Under the pieces are notes generated by a model, which was given only the letters and a program-made list of their open reading frames with translations, was not told the DNA's origin and did not search any database. The position numbers were made by a program, and so were the translations under genes. Positions 17,434-27,758 of a DNA stretch of 64,000 bases are shown here, in pieces. The stretch is from Verrucomicrobiales bacterium (GTDB taxonomy: Bacteria; Verrucomicrobiota; Verrucomicrobiae; Limisphaerales; UBA1100), in assembly GCA_002721895.1 (NCBI GenBank), contig PBLV01000044.1, positions 55,340-119,339 of the forward strand, in the 5' to 3' direction. Every line of letters begins with the position of its first letter. The first letter of the stretch is position 1.

Positions 17434-17880
17434 ATGTCAGAACCCAAGGAAATCCTGCAGGAAATGCTCAACCGCCTCGGCTTTGAGGCGACCATTGAGG
17501 AGAATGAGACCGAGAAAGGCACGGTTCTTAACATTGAAACCGATGACCCAGGCCGCCTGATTGGCCGGCGTGGGCGCACTCTCTCCGACCTGCAGTATCT
17601 CACCAACCGCATCAATTTCCAGAACAACAAGGAAGCGCCCAAGGTGAGCGTGGATGTCGGCAACTACCGCAACGAGACCAGCAGCGACATGGCCTCCAAG
17701 GCGCTGGAAGCCGCCGAGAAGGCCCGCCGTTGGGGTGACATCGTGGAGTTGCCCCCCATGAACGCCTACGACCGACGCGTGGTGCACCAGACTCTGAAGG
17801 AAGCCGGGGACATCTCCACCGAGTCCATCGAGGTGGACGGCACCAACCACAAGGCCATCATCATCCGCCCCACCGGTTGA
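17434..17880 (+). CDS. khpB: KH-R3H RNA-binding protein KhpB (Jag/EloR)
   Basis: 148 residues from the ATG at 17434; an in-frame TTG 6 bases earlier overlaps the yidC stop and is less likely. A type II KH domain with the GRLIGRRGRTL loop (about 36-46) is followed by an R3H domain. The latter includes MNAYDRRVVHQTLKEAGDISTES, broken here only by reading convenience. The N-terminal Jag domain of firmicute proteins is absent. KhpB proteins bind many RNAs and influence cell elongation and division. It is the usual last gene of the rpmH-rnpA-yidD-yidC cluster. Confidence 0.93.
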   Translation: MSEPKEILQEMLNRLGFEATIEENETEKGTVLNIETDDPGRLIGRRGRTLSDLQYLTNRINFQNNKEAPKVSVDVGNYRNETSSDMASKALEAAEKARRWGDIVELPPMNAYDRRVVHQTLKEAGDISTESIEVDGTNHKAIIIRPTG

Positions 17881-17884
17881 TGCC

Positions 17885-18748
17885 TCAACCCGCGACGCCC
17901 TTTAAATAAGCTAGAATCAGCTCCGGCAAATCGTTGCTGTAGCCGCCCTCAAGGACGTTCAGTAGCGGCGTGTTCAGCGCCCGGAGTTGCCGCCCTACCC
18001 ACTGGAAATCCTCAGCTTCCAGTTTCTGCTGGCAGAGGGGATCGCGCTTGTAAGCGTCAAAACCGGCCGACACGGCAACCAGTCCGGGCTGGAATGCCTT
18101 TAAATCCGCCAGCGCCTTCGTCGCCAGCTTGCGCCAATCCTCTCGGGCCGCGCCGGGCGCAACGGTGTAATTTTGGCAATTGTCAAAACTCTTGGTGCCG
18201 GTGCCGGGATAGGCGGGATGCTGGTGGATGGAAAAGAAGGCACACCCCTCCTGCCGGTGCAGGATCGCCTCCGTCCCATTGCCGTGATGCACATCAAAGT
18301 CAAACACCGCCACCTTCTTGATGCCCGCCGCCCGTGCCGCAAGGGTGGCCACCGCGATGCTGTTCAGGTAACAGAACCCCATGGCCTGATCCCGCGTAGC
18401 GTGGTGACCCGGCGGACGCAACAGGCTGAAGTTGGGCTTGCCCTTGCGCGCCAGTTTAAGCGCGTGTAACGCGCCTCCCAAAGATCGCCGCGCGTGGCCG
18501 TTGATCCCCGGGTAATCCGGCGTATCGGCATCGAACGGACCGGGCGGATTCGCCACCCGGTGAATGTGGCCCAAGTCGTGGGCGCGCTGGATCTCCTTGT
18601 CCCCCTTCACCTCCAGCGGTGCCAGCCAGTTGATCATCAAGTCCTCCTGTTTCCGCAACAACTCCAGCGTCCCCGCCACCCGCTGCGGCCGCTCAGGATG
18701 CCCCGCCTGATGATACTTCAAACAGCGCTCATCGGTAATGATGTTCAT
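17885..18748 (-). CDS. Histone-deacetylase-family amidohydrolase
   Basis: 287 residues, a single arginase/deacetylase domain. Zinc and catalytic motifs are complete: RPPGHHA (His-His charge relay), DFDVHHGNGT (zinc Asp and His), SIHQHPAYPGTG, SAGFDA (zinc Asp) and the terminal LEGGYS. Bacterial relatives act on acetylated polyamines or acetylated small molecules, such as acetoin-utilisation-type and acetylpolyamine amidohydrolases. The substrate is not evident here. A polyamine-type acetyltransferase lies at 4.0 kb but is not linked. It is convergent with khpB (4-base gap) and lies 48 bases downstream of the giant secreted-protein gene. Confidence 0.92.
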   Translation of the reverse strand: MNIITDERCLKYHQAGHPERPQRVAGTLELLRKQEDLMINWLAPLEVKGDKEIQRAHDLGHIHRVANPPGPFDADTPDYPGINGHARRSLGGALHALKLARKGKPNFSLLRPPGHHATRDQAMGFCYLNSIAVATLAARAAGIKKVAVFDFDVHHGNGTEAILHRQEGCAFFSIHQHPAYPGTGTKSFDNCQNYTVAPGAAREDWRKLATKALADLKAFQPGLVAVSAGFDAYKRDPLCQQKLEAEDFQWVGRQLRALNTPLLNVLEGGYSNDLPELILAYLKGVAG

Positions 18749-18796
18749 GACCGGAGCAGTTTGGATTGGGAACTGGCATGAAGCAACTGGAGTTTC

Positions 18797-21700
18797 TTAG
18801 TCCTGAGTCTGGATGACGGATGAATTAGTGTCCATACCCGCGGCATTGATGATCCTGACAAAAGCGTCGTTGTGATTCAGCCAAGTCCCGGGAACCGTAT
18901 CGCTTGAGATGACAATCTGGGTGCCACCGAGGTTTACCAGAACTCCTCCGGGCGGATTAGCTGGATCCAAGTAAAAACTGCCCTGCAACGATTCGCCATT
19001 GGCGTAGAACTCCAGTCGGTTGATCCCACGCAAGTCACTCCCGTTGAGGAATAGGTTGCCATCACTGCGATCATAGGTGCCGTTGAGATCGGCATCATCA
19101 GCCCGGTCATCGGACATGTATCCTCCCCCCGCAAAGGCCGCCTGTACCGTGGTCATGAGTTTCGGCTGAGCCGATACAGTAAAGCCTGTGGCACTGGTTG
19201 CCGCCCCGAAAGGCGTAACCACCCGTACACGCCGGCCATTGGTCACCGGGGTATCCAGAAGATACGTCACGTTCGCCCATCCCGGGGCATTCACGCCCAC
19301 GCTCAGGGAAGTGCCCGCGCCCAGATTCAACCCTGTGTCGCTCGTGAGGCTCTTGGCGCCCAGGATGGGGTTGCCGTTCAGGCCCACCAAGTCCAAGCCT
19401 GTGATGTGTCCCAGACCCTGTCCCGTCAGGGTCAGCACCTCCGAGTCCCGGGAGTAGTTGCCGTCTCCTCCCAGACCACCCACCACCGTGATCATCGGGG
19501 GGTGCCCCACGTGGAACCGCTGCCCCAGTGGGCTCAGTACATCCTCACGCGCGCCCACCAGACGAAGTAGACGAGCTGCACTGTTGCTGTGCGTGTCGGC
19601 ATCGCCATTGATTTGGTACACGCTGGTATCCACCACAATCTGGGTGTCCATGACACTAATCCCTGGAGCCGGCAGCGTCACGCTGACTCGAGATTGGCTG
19701 GTGTCATTCGCATCCGTAAAGACTATCTGCCCCACGCTCTTCAGGCCCGTGCCGTTAATCACCAAATCATCGCCCGCCGTCTTTTCGCGATTGAAATATC
19801 CCGGCACGGCAAACACTCCCAGCCCCTCAACTTGGGGCTGCTTGTTCACCGCAAACAACAGCGACGCGTTCAGGTCGCTGTTCGCCACTCCATTGTACAG
19901 CTTGAGGGCGCGGCTGGCCGTTTCGTTGGTGTCCGCGTCCGGCCACGGAAGGACGTCGGCGGACAACACAATGCGAGTACCGTTATCCTCCACATGCGCC
20001 CCCGGGTTGGGCAACTGGATAAACACCGGGTTCGTAAACGAAGTGCCATCCTGGCGAACCACCTCAATGGTGGTCATCGTATTGAGGCCCGTCCCATTGA
20101 TCTCCAGGACACGATCCCGCTTGAGCAACCCGGTTGTGCCCACATCCTCCCAGAAGGCCCCATCGGACTGAGCCATGCTTTCCACCACGGGCTTGCCGGT
20201 TACCGCGCTCATCAGAGGATTGGTGGCCGGACTCAACACCGCCCCCAACTCCCCCGTATTGGCCGCCGGCCTGCGCGCCACGCGCAGGCGCCGGTTGAAA
20301 CCGTCTGCCAAACTTCCTATCGCATCTCCAGGCACTATGGCTTCGGTATCCGAAAGAACCTCCAGATTGGGAATCTGGATCGGCAATCCGTCCGATGCTC
20401 CCCCCGCCTGCAGACCGGCGTCATAAACCGACTTCTCATGCTCGTCATCCACGCGAATGTGTGTCAGCTCAGTTTCACCCGCAGTCCGGCTCTTGAAACC
20501 ATGCCCGGTGATGCGTATGTGTTCTCTCCGGTCATGAATCTGGCCATCGGCCGTGGTCGAGCCAATCACCGGCGGGCCGGTCTCGATGTTGAATTTCTGA
20601 TCACTCAGGCTGCTGACGCCCACATCATTCCACAGTCGAATCTGCCGTCCCATACCCTCTGCCGTCTCGTCAATCACTCCCGGCGGAATGTCTAATTGAC
20701 CATCAGACACCAAGTATCGGGTCACAGGCATGATCCGCTGCAACACCGTGTCTCCCTCCATCACCTCCAGGGCCTTCACGGATCCCATCCCCTCGCCCAT
20801 CAACGTCAAGGTCTCCAACGAACGCGTCAGCGTGTTGCGTTCAATCGCCTCTTCGCCTCCACGGTCAGATACAAGCGATATCTTCGCCACCGTTTGCCTC
20901 GGGTGCATTTGGTTCCGAGCCCACGCCACCGTCCCCTTCTGCGGAAATGTCACCACATCCTTCGGCCCAGGCCCCTTGATATAGCCCCATAATGACGGCA
21001 AATGCTCCATGTTCCCCACAACACTCGTCTCCCCACTCCATAATACCTCAAAATGTTCCGATAACTTGTGGAATACCATTTTGTACTGATAAGGAACGGA
21101 ACTGAATCCCGGCCCAGATTGAACCGGAAATGCAAAATGTCCTGGCCCAACGCCGTGGATAATAAAAACATTTCCAATGTTCCCCGCACCGCTAAGCCGT
21201 CCGTATGGTTCGGAAGGGATTTTTGCACCACCCACGAAAGCCTCAGGACTATTTCCCCAAAAAACTGAAGGGGTTTGACTTTGACCTGATGGATCTTGAG
21301 CTAGGCCCAATTCAGAAACCGCATGTTGGTGAGGCGCATCCCACGCATTGTAACGGCCTATAGACGAAATAAGGTCATTCGGTCTATGGGGAGCAAAACC
21401 TCTTTCATACGTAGTGAATGTCCACCCGACAGGCATCCCGTCCTGAGAGGGATTCAGATACTCAGCTGAGAAGAGAATGTCTGGCACAATAACTGTACGC
21501 CCCAAATGACGTTTGAGAAAACGGTTGTCAGATGGCAACAACGGTCCTTGAGCAAATGTAGCTCCTTCCAGATCCGGATTTTCCACCAACCATTCAATCC
21601 CAGGCTTATGCATCGTTTGCCGACCAATTTCCTCACCCTTTGCGTTTCTAATGCTCAAGGCACCCGACTGCGGCATGGTCCGCCAACGGTCAATTTGATT

Positions 21701-23329
21701 ATTTGGAAATGGCCAGTGATTATTTGTCCATCCTCGCTGATATGTAACCTTGGGTCCTGTCGAAAGAAATATGTCCGCCCACGTAAAATTGGTGGAATTA
21801 AAAGTTTGTCCCAACAGGGAATCATAAGGCCGCAAATGAAATTGGATCCGGTTTACCCCACCCCGAAGCGCCAGCAGTTTTGAAGGATTAGGAGACCCAG
21901 ATGGGCCCACATCCAACAATGGATATTTACCAATTGAAGAAGAAAATCCTGCAGTTGCACGTGTAGTCAAAATTGGGAGTGGAGTATTCCAGTGGATATC
22001 AAACGGAATATTAGGAACCGGACGAATGGGAATTCCTCTCAACGGGTTACCCAACGGCAAATGGCCCAGTGTCCCACCGAAATTTGCTTGAGATGTCAGG
22101 CCAGTAGCGTCTCCACCCAAAGGCCATGCGTTTCTCTTTTTTGGGATTTTATTGTCCGTAGGCCTTAGAAGTTGTTCATCATTTGGTAGATATCGTGATA
22201 CATGGTCGGGCAGGTATTGAGCATGGCGAACAACATAAACACCCAAATAGTTTTCCACACCCTCGCCTGCTGTATCTTCGTTAATAACCGTCTCCCATCG
22301 ATATGTGTTGGTCGAATATAGATACTTTAAACCACCCGCATCATCTAGCGTCAAGGTATGACGAGGCTTATACTGACCTCCCATTGCGTTTACTCCGTCG
22401 TAATAGACACCAAAATTGAAGAGCGACGGAGTGTCATCCAGCATCATAGTTCGTGCTATCCCAACCATTGACGGAGGACTCGCCCGGTTGATTCCATGGC
22501 TTGTTGGAGGTGAAAACGCAGAGTTAATAGATGCAATGGACGACCATGCATTAACGGCGGAATCAATGGTAAATTCAGCCATCTCAAACAAGTGGTTGAA
22601 TTTATGGTCAATATCGCCCCAAGGTGAGGGTAATCGGTATTCGAAAGGAGGCAAAGGGCTTCCGGGATACCAATCTGTAATGAGACGATAGCTATAATCC
22701 ACACCATTAACCCTATTGGTAACAACATGGGTTAAAGGATCGTAGTTCAAAAGCTTTGTCCCAATTCGCCAACCTCCCGGGAATCTCCTGTCGGCCGTGT
22801 TGAACGACGGACCACTGTTGGTCATGCCAGAAATTGAATACATATGTTTGTGCGGGTTACCCAACCCAAGAAAGTTGACCATTGTGCCCAATACCATGCT
22901 CTTGATGTCCAGTATCTGCCCATTTCTAGCAGTGGTATTGATCCATGATGAGTTGTAGTTCCCGGCAAAGCCGTGCTTATGCAAATCCAGAAAACTCATG
23001 CCGGAGTAGTCCTCGTTAACGAAAAAATCATTCAAAACATGGACCGCGTCGTGGACGGCCTCCATTCCTTCCGGCCCAAAGTAGTTCACAAAACTAGCAT
23101 CGAAGGCATAGGTGAAATCCGGAATCGTCCAGCGAAAAGACCGGTGTAGTGGCTTGGGCGAACCCCACGGATCATTGTTCCCCCATTCCGGAGGCTCAAG
23201 AAAACGTGGAACCCAGTGATTCTGATTGTAAGTTGGATGGTCTCTATACTCCAACCAATCGACCGGCCCAATGAGCACAAAGCTACGCCCTTCTGGTTTA
23301 ACCACCAGAAAAATGAATAGACCTAGCAA
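18797..23329 (-). CDS. Giant secreted protein with six IPT/TIG-like repeats
   Basis: 1510 residues from a TTG at 23329. The frame is open upstream with a basic, helix-like lead (LERKIRHISLLLGLFIFLVV) but no ATG or GTG, so the true start may be a rarer codon or lie farther up. After the signal-anchor, about 850 residues have no recognised catalytic motif (one segment reads YAFDASFVNYFG). The C-terminal 600 residues carry about six beta-rich repeats, each with a G-x-G-L/F/M core (LMGEGMG, ITGHGFK, INGTGLN, INGTGLK, LTGQGLG, LNGSDLR), resembling IPT/TIG domains. DNA for the first half (about 21.0-23.3 kb) is much AT-richer than the second. Function is unknown; cell-surface or extracellular location is inferred. 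Confidence 0.8.
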   Translation of the reverse strand: MLGLFIFLVVKPEGRSFVLIGPVDWLEYRDHPTYNQNHWVPRFLEPPEWGNNDPWGSPKPLHRSFRWTIPDFTYAFDASFVNYFGPEGMEAVHDAVHVLNDFFVNEDYSGMSFLDLHKHGFAGNYNSSWINTTARNGQILDIKSMVLGTMVNFLGLGNPHKHMYSISGMTNSGPSFNTADRRFPGGWRIGTKLLNYDPLTHVVTNRVNGVDYSYRLITDWYPGSPLPPFEYRLPSPWGDIDHKFNHLFEMAEFTIDSAVNAWSSIASINSAFSPPTSHGINRASPPSMVGIARTMMLDDTPSLFNFGVYYDGVNAMGGQYKPRHTLTLDDAGGLKYLYSTNTYRWETVINEDTAGEGVENYLGVYVVRHAQYLPDHVSRYLPNDEQLLRPTDNKIPKKRNAWPLGGDATGLTSQANFGGTLGHLPLGNPLRGIPIRPVPNIPFDIHWNTPLPILTTRATAGFSSSIGKYPLLDVGPSGSPNPSKLLALRGGVNRIQFHLRPYDSLLGQTFNSTNFTWADIFLSTGPKVTYQRGWTNNHWPFPNNQIDRWRTMPQSGALSIRNAKGEEIGRQTMHKPGIEWLVENPDLEGATFAQGPLLPSDNRFLKRHLGRTVIVPDILFSAEYLNPSQDGMPVGWTFTTYERGFAPHRPNDLISSIGRYNAWDAPHQHAVSELGLAQDPSGQSQTPSVFWGNSPEAFVGGAKIPSEPYGRLSGAGNIGNVFIIHGVGPGHFAFPVQSGPGFSSVPYQYKMVFHKLSEHFEVLWSGETSVVGNMEHLPSLWGYIKGPGPKDVVTFPQKGTVAWARNQMHPRQTVAKISLVSDRGGEEAIERNTLTRSLETLTLMGEGMGSVKALEVMEGDTVLQRIMPVTRYLVSDGQLDIPPGVIDETAEGMGRQIRLWNDVGVSSLSDQKFNIETGPPVIGSTTADGQIHDRREHIRITGHGFKSRTAGETELTHIRVDDEHEKSVYDAGLQAGGASDGLPIQIPNLEVLSDTEAIVPGDAIGSLADGFNRRLRVARRPAANTGELGAVLSPATNPLMSAVTGKPVVESMAQSDGAFWEDVGTTGLLKRDRVLEINGTGLNTMTTIEVVRQDGTSFTNPVFIQLPNPGAHVEDNGTRIVLSADVLPWPDADTNETASRALKLYNGVANSDLNASLLFAVNKQPQVEGLGVFAVPGYFNREKTAGDDLVINGTGLKSVGQIVFTDANDTSQSRVSVTLPAPGISVMDTQIVVDTSVYQINGDADTHSNSAARLLRLVGAREDVLSPLGQRFHVGHPPMITVVGGLGGDGNYSRDSEVLTLTGQGLGHITGLDLVGLNGNPILGAKSLTSDTGLNLGAGTSLSVGVNAPGWANVTYLLDTPVTNGRRVRVVTPFGAATSATGFTVSAQPKLMTTVQAAFAGGGYMSDDRADDADLNGTYDRSDGNLFLNGSDLRGINRLEFYANGESLQGSFYLDPANPPGGVLVNLGGTQIVISSDTVPGTWLNHNDAFVRIINAAGMDTNSSVIQTQD

Positions 23330-23501
23330 CAGACTAATATGACGTATTTTGCGCTCTAGACCAACGGTAACAACCCTCCCTTAGAGTTGTAGATTACATA
23401 CCAACCCTCACATTAAAAAAGGCGGTCTTATCCACATTTGTAAACCCCGATCCTTCGGCGTTGCCAAGGGGCAGAGGCAAGCCTATGCTGCGCGGGCCGG
23501 C

Positions 23502-24311
23502 ATGGCGGAATACAAGGTACAGTTCGAGGTCTTTGAAGGCCCGCTCGATTTGCTCCTCTACTTGGTAAAGAAAGAGGAAGTGGATATTTATGAGGTAAAC
23601 CTCACAAAAATCGCACGGGAATTCATCGAATACGTGGACCTGATGCGGGAACTCGACCTGGAGTTGGCGGGGGAATTCCTGGTGATGGCGGCGACGCTGG
23701 TGCACATCAAGAGCCGCGAATTATTGCCTGTGGACCAGCAGGTGGTGGATGCCGAGGAGGAGGAGGGGGATGACCCACGCTGGGAGCTGATCCGCAAGCT
23801 GGTGGAGTACAAAAAGTTCAAGGACGCCGCGGAGCACCTGCAGGAACGCGAGGAAGCGCGTGAGAACACGTTTCAACGCCAACCGGCGCGGCCGGATTTT
23901 GTGGAGGATAAGCCGCCGCCCCGGCTGCAAGTGAGCATCTTCGACTTGGTAAACGCGGTGAACGCCGTGATCAAGCGGGTGGAATCGCGCGAGGGGCCGA
24001 GCGAGATTTATGATGAGGAATGGACCGTGGCGGACAAGATCACGACCATTCGCCAGCGCATGGTGGAGGCGGAGGGAATGAAATTCACCGAACTGTTCGC
24101 CGACGCCGCCAGCCGCAATGAGGTGGTGGCCACCTTTCTCGCGATGCTGGAATTGATCCGGCTCAAACACATCGCCATCACGCAGCCGGAAGCGTTTGGC
24201 GAGATTGCCATCACGCGGGGAGAAGCGTTTAACACGGAGCCGGTCATGCTGACGGATGACTATGGCGAAGGCGCCTCCGAGGAGGCCGCCGCGCCGACGG
24301 AGACCCACTGA
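23502..24311 (+). CDS. scpA: Segregation and condensation protein A
   Basis: 269 residues. The kleisin N-terminus FEVFEGPLDLLLYLVKKEEVDI is diagnostic, followed by AGEFLVMAATLVHIKSRELLP and an acidic linker. The C-terminal winged-helix part ends near VVATFLAMLELIRLKHIAI. ScpA bridges the SMC heads and binds ScpB during chromosome condensation and segregation. It is the first gene of a scpA-scpB-pheA-zincin unit; scpB begins one base after its stop. The upstream 172 bases separate it from the divergent giant-protein gene. Confidence 0.96.
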   Translation: MAEYKVQFEVFEGPLDLLLYLVKKEEVDIYEVNLTKIAREFIEYVDLMRELDLELAGEFLVMAATLVHIKSRELLPVDQQVVDAEEEEGDDPRWELIRKLVEYKKFKDAAEHLQEREEARENTFQRQPARPDFVEDKPPPRLQVSIFDLVNAVNAVIKRVESREGPSEIYDEEWTVADKITTIRQRMVEAEGMKFTELFADAASRNEVVATFLAMLELIRLKHIAITQPEAFGEIAITRGEAFNTEPVMLTDDYGEGASEEAAAPTETH

Positions 24312-24312
24312 A

Positions 24313-25079
<767 letters not shown>

Positions 25080-25083
<4 letters not shown>

Positions 25084-26141
25084 GCATCGAGAAACATCGC
25101 AAGGCGATTGACAAGATCGACGCGGAGATTGTCCGGCTGCTCAACGAACGCACCGGGCATGTCTTGGAGATCGGCAAGGCCAAGATTGCGGCGGGCCAGG
25201 AAATCTACGCGCCCCACCGCGAAAGCGATCTCCTGCGCCGCCTGAAAAAACTCAACGCGGGCCCCATTGCCGATGAATCCCTCAGCGCCATTTACCGCGA
25301 GGTCATGTCCGGCGCCATCGCCCTCCAGAAAACCCTGACTATTGCCTACCTCGGTCCCGAGGCCACTTTCACCCATCAGGCCGCCATCCGGCGTTTTGGT
25401 TCCAGCCTGCTCTATTCGCCCCAGAAGACCATCGCCGACGTCTTCAACGAAGTCAGCCGCAACCATGCCGAGTATGGCGTAGTGCCCATAGAGAATTCCA
25501 CCGAGGGCGTCGTCACCCACACGCTCGACATGTTCACCGACAGCGACCTGAAAATCGTCGCCCAGGTACTCCTGCCCATCCGCCATTGCCTCGTCGGCAA
25601 AGGGCGTTTAAAGAGCATCAAGAAATTGTACTCCCATCCGCAGGCCTTCGCCCAGTGCCGCGGCTGGCTGCGCGAAAACCTGCCACATGCGGAGTTTATT
25701 GAAAGTTCCTCCACCACCCGCGCCGCCGAGCTGGCCGCCAAGGCCAAAGCCGCCGGCGCCATCGCCAGTGAGCTGGCCGCCGAGAGCTGCAAGCTGCGCG
25801 TCCTCGAGCCCGGCATTCAGGACAGTTCCACAAATACCACCCGTTTCCTCGTCCTCGGCCGCAAGTGCAGTCCGCCCACTGGCAGCGACCGCACCAGCCT
25901 CATGTTCAGCCTCGCCGACAAGGTGGGCGCGCTGCACCAAGCCCTGAGCGCCATCCGTACGCACAAGCTCAACATGACCAAGATCGAGAGCCGTCCCAGC
26001 CGACGCAAGGCATGGGAATACTTTTTCTATGTCGACATCGAGGGTCACGCCGAGGATCCCAAGGTCGCTCGCGCCATCCAGAAACTGGGCAGCCAGTGCA
26101 GCTTCGTCAAGGTCCTCGGCTCCTACCCCAACGGCGACTGA
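25080..26141 (+). CDS. pheA: Bifunctional chorismate mutase/prephenate dehydratase
   Basis: 353 residues with three parts. Residues 1-85 are an AroQ-type chorismate mutase helix bundle (HRKAIDKIDAEIVRLLNER). Residues 88-265 are prephenate dehydratase (IAYLGPEATFTHQAAIRRFG, EYGVVPIENSTEGVV, and the catalytic Thr in NTTRFLVLG). Residues 275-350 are an ACT domain with the ESRPSR motif that binds phenylalanine for feedback control. The enzyme makes phenylpyruvate from chorismate. It is translationally coupled to scpB by a 4-base overlap, an unusual metabolic partner for a condensin gene but one seen in PVC-type gene clusters. Confidence 0.95.
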
Positions 26142-26153
26142 CCCACCGGCCCC

Positions 26154-26534
26154 ATGCCCGCAAGGCCGTCCTTTGAGAAATTGCATGCCCTCGCCCGGGC
26201 CGAAGTCGAGGCCACTCTGGCCGACCTGCCGCCGGACCTGCGCGAAAAAGCCCGCGCCCTGCCTGTCACCTACGAGCCGTGCCCCACGCCCGAGATGGTC
26301 GACGACCACATCGCCCCGGATACCCTCGGCTTGTTCTGTGGCGAAGCCCTCAACGACCCTCCCAGCCTGCATCCCATCCCCAATCAAATTCTCCTCTTCC
26401 TCGAGCCACTCTGGGATTTCGCCGGTTCCGATGAAGAAATTTACCTCGACGAAATCCATACCACCTACCTCCACGAACTCGGCCATTATTTCGGCCTTGA
26501 TGAAGATGACCTGGCCGAGCGTGACCTGGATTAG
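26154..26534 (+). CDS. Zincin-like metallopeptidase-domain protein (DUF1025 type)
   Basis: 126 residues. The C-terminal HELGHYFGLDEDDL carries the zinc motif HExxH (His107, Glu108, His111) and an Asp at the place of a third ligand, the pattern of the small bacterial zincin-1 family. The N-terminal half is helical (FEKLHALARAEVEATLADLPPDL interrupted by prolines) and a beta segment ILLFLEPLWDFA leads into the active site. No signal peptide was seen, so it is cytoplasmic. Activity is inferred; family members are rarely characterised. The stop overlaps that of the convergent esterase gene by 4 bases. Confidence 0.88.
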   Translation: MPARPSFEKLHALARAEVEATLADLPPDLREKARALPVTYEPCPTPEMVDDHIAPDTLGLFCGEALNDPPSLHPIPNQILLFLEPLWDFAGSDEEIYLDEIHTTYLHELGHYFGLDEDDLAERDLD

Positions 26535-27664
26535 GCCCCGCCCTTCAGAAACCGCTCGAAAAACCCGTAGATAATTTCATTGCTCGCCGCGGTCGGGGCA
26601 TGCCCCGGACGGTTCGACATGGCCACCCTGTTCCTAAAGCCCAGCACACGGTTCACCTCGACGGAATGATTCAATGCCTCCCAACGACGAGGCGGATCCT
26701 CCGAGCCGCCACTAACGAGGAATGGGCGCGGAGCCATGAGCGCGTGCAATTCATGCAAATCACGTCGGGCCGCAAGGAGCTTGGGGTACAGGCCGCGGGC
26801 AGGATTGTCCGAGGTGGGCACGCCACGCTTGCGCCAGGGCTTGGGGTGATAGCCAAGATACCACGGCTCCCAGTAGTTCACGCTCGGCCGCGTGTCGAAC
26901 ACAATGCCGGGATCCGACCACGCCGCGCAGGCAAACTTGTCAAATAGGCACGAGGCAAACATCGCCCACTTGCCGCCATACGAATGCCCAACGATCCCAA
27001 TGCGCTTACGATCCACCTCTGGCCGCCGAGCCAGCACATGCCAGGCATTGGCCGCGGCACTGCCGAGCATTGAGAGCGGCTGGATGGTGGCCTTATCAAT
27101 GGACGGATAGTAGGTAGCGTAGGTGCGATTATTCGTCGTCTCCGTGCTGCCAATGGAGAGCGCCACAAAACCACGCCGCGCCAATTGCAGTGCGTAGTCT
27201 CGAAAAGGATTGGCCTTCAAGCCTGCAGCGGACTCAGGCTCGTAATACACCGTTACCACCGCCGGCCGCCTGCTATTACCCCCGGGGATGAGTAAATAGC
27301 CCGTCGTGCTTTCCACTGGCGTCCATTTGAACCGCACTTTGAGCTGCCGAAAATTCTCCCGCCGATTCTCCTCCAACACGGTCACTTTTGGCTCCGTAAT
27401 CAACGCCGGCCATTGCCCCATCAACCGCATCCAGGCTCCGCGAATTTCCGGCCGCCGGCGCGCCCAATCCGCCGGCGTTTTTACCATCGAGCCATCATTA
27501 AAAATCAACGGGGACCGGTACTCCCCAAACTTCCCCTGCCACTGCGGCGGCGGCGTGAAATAGGGGTCAATATTCCCAACAACATTCGGACAAGACGCAA
27601 TCCTGAAGCTCCCCCCAGCCACAACGGTGCCAAGAAACATCCGCCGGTTGAATTGGAATTTCAT
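26531..27664 (-). CDS. Tat-exported alpha/beta hydrolase (acetyl-xylan-esterase-like)
   Basis: 377 residues from the ATG at 27664; a longer frame to 27796 is antisense to the next gene. The N-terminus has a twin-arginine-like leader (FNRRMFLGTVVAGGSF). A hydrolase fold follows: strand PAVVTVYYEPES, nucleophile elbow GIVGHSYGGKWA (Ser in GHSYGG) and the C-terminal His in SNRPGHAPT. The Asp is likely in VSGGSEDPP. This is the dienelactone-hydrolase/acetyl-xylan esterase subgroup common in Verrucomicrobia, acting on acetylated polysaccharides. The assignment of the Asp is less certain. Confidence 0.85.
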   Translation of the reverse strand: MKFQFNRRMFLGTVVAGGSFRIASCPNVVGNIDPYFTPPPQWQGKFGEYRSPLIFNDGSMVKTPADWARRRPEIRGAWMRLMGQWPALITEPKVTVLEENRRENFRQLKVRFKWTPVESTTGYLLIPGGNSRRPAVVTVYYEPESAAGLKANPFRDYALQLARRGFVALSIGSTETTNNRTYATYYPSIDKATIQPLSMLGSAAANAWHVLARRPEVDRKRIGIVGHSYGGKWAMFASCLFDKFACAAWSDPGIVFDTRPSVNYWEPWYLGYHPKPWRKRGVPTSDNPARGLYPKLLAARRDLHELHALMAPRPFLVSGGSEDPPRRWEALNHSVEVNRVLGFRNRVAMSNRPGHAPTAASNEIIYGFFERFLKGGA

Positions 27665-27758
27665 GCACCTATGGTAAGCGTCAGAAATGAATCCACAAGC
27701 CGCGATGCGATTGAAATAAGCCTGACAAGTACCCCATTTCCAAAGACAATCCACGGCC

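Noticed and set aside
19589..20695. Plus-strand open frame of 368 codons within the giant secreted protein gene
   Set aside because: It mirrors the GC-rich repeat part of the minus-strand gene and contains H/R-rich sequence without any domain.
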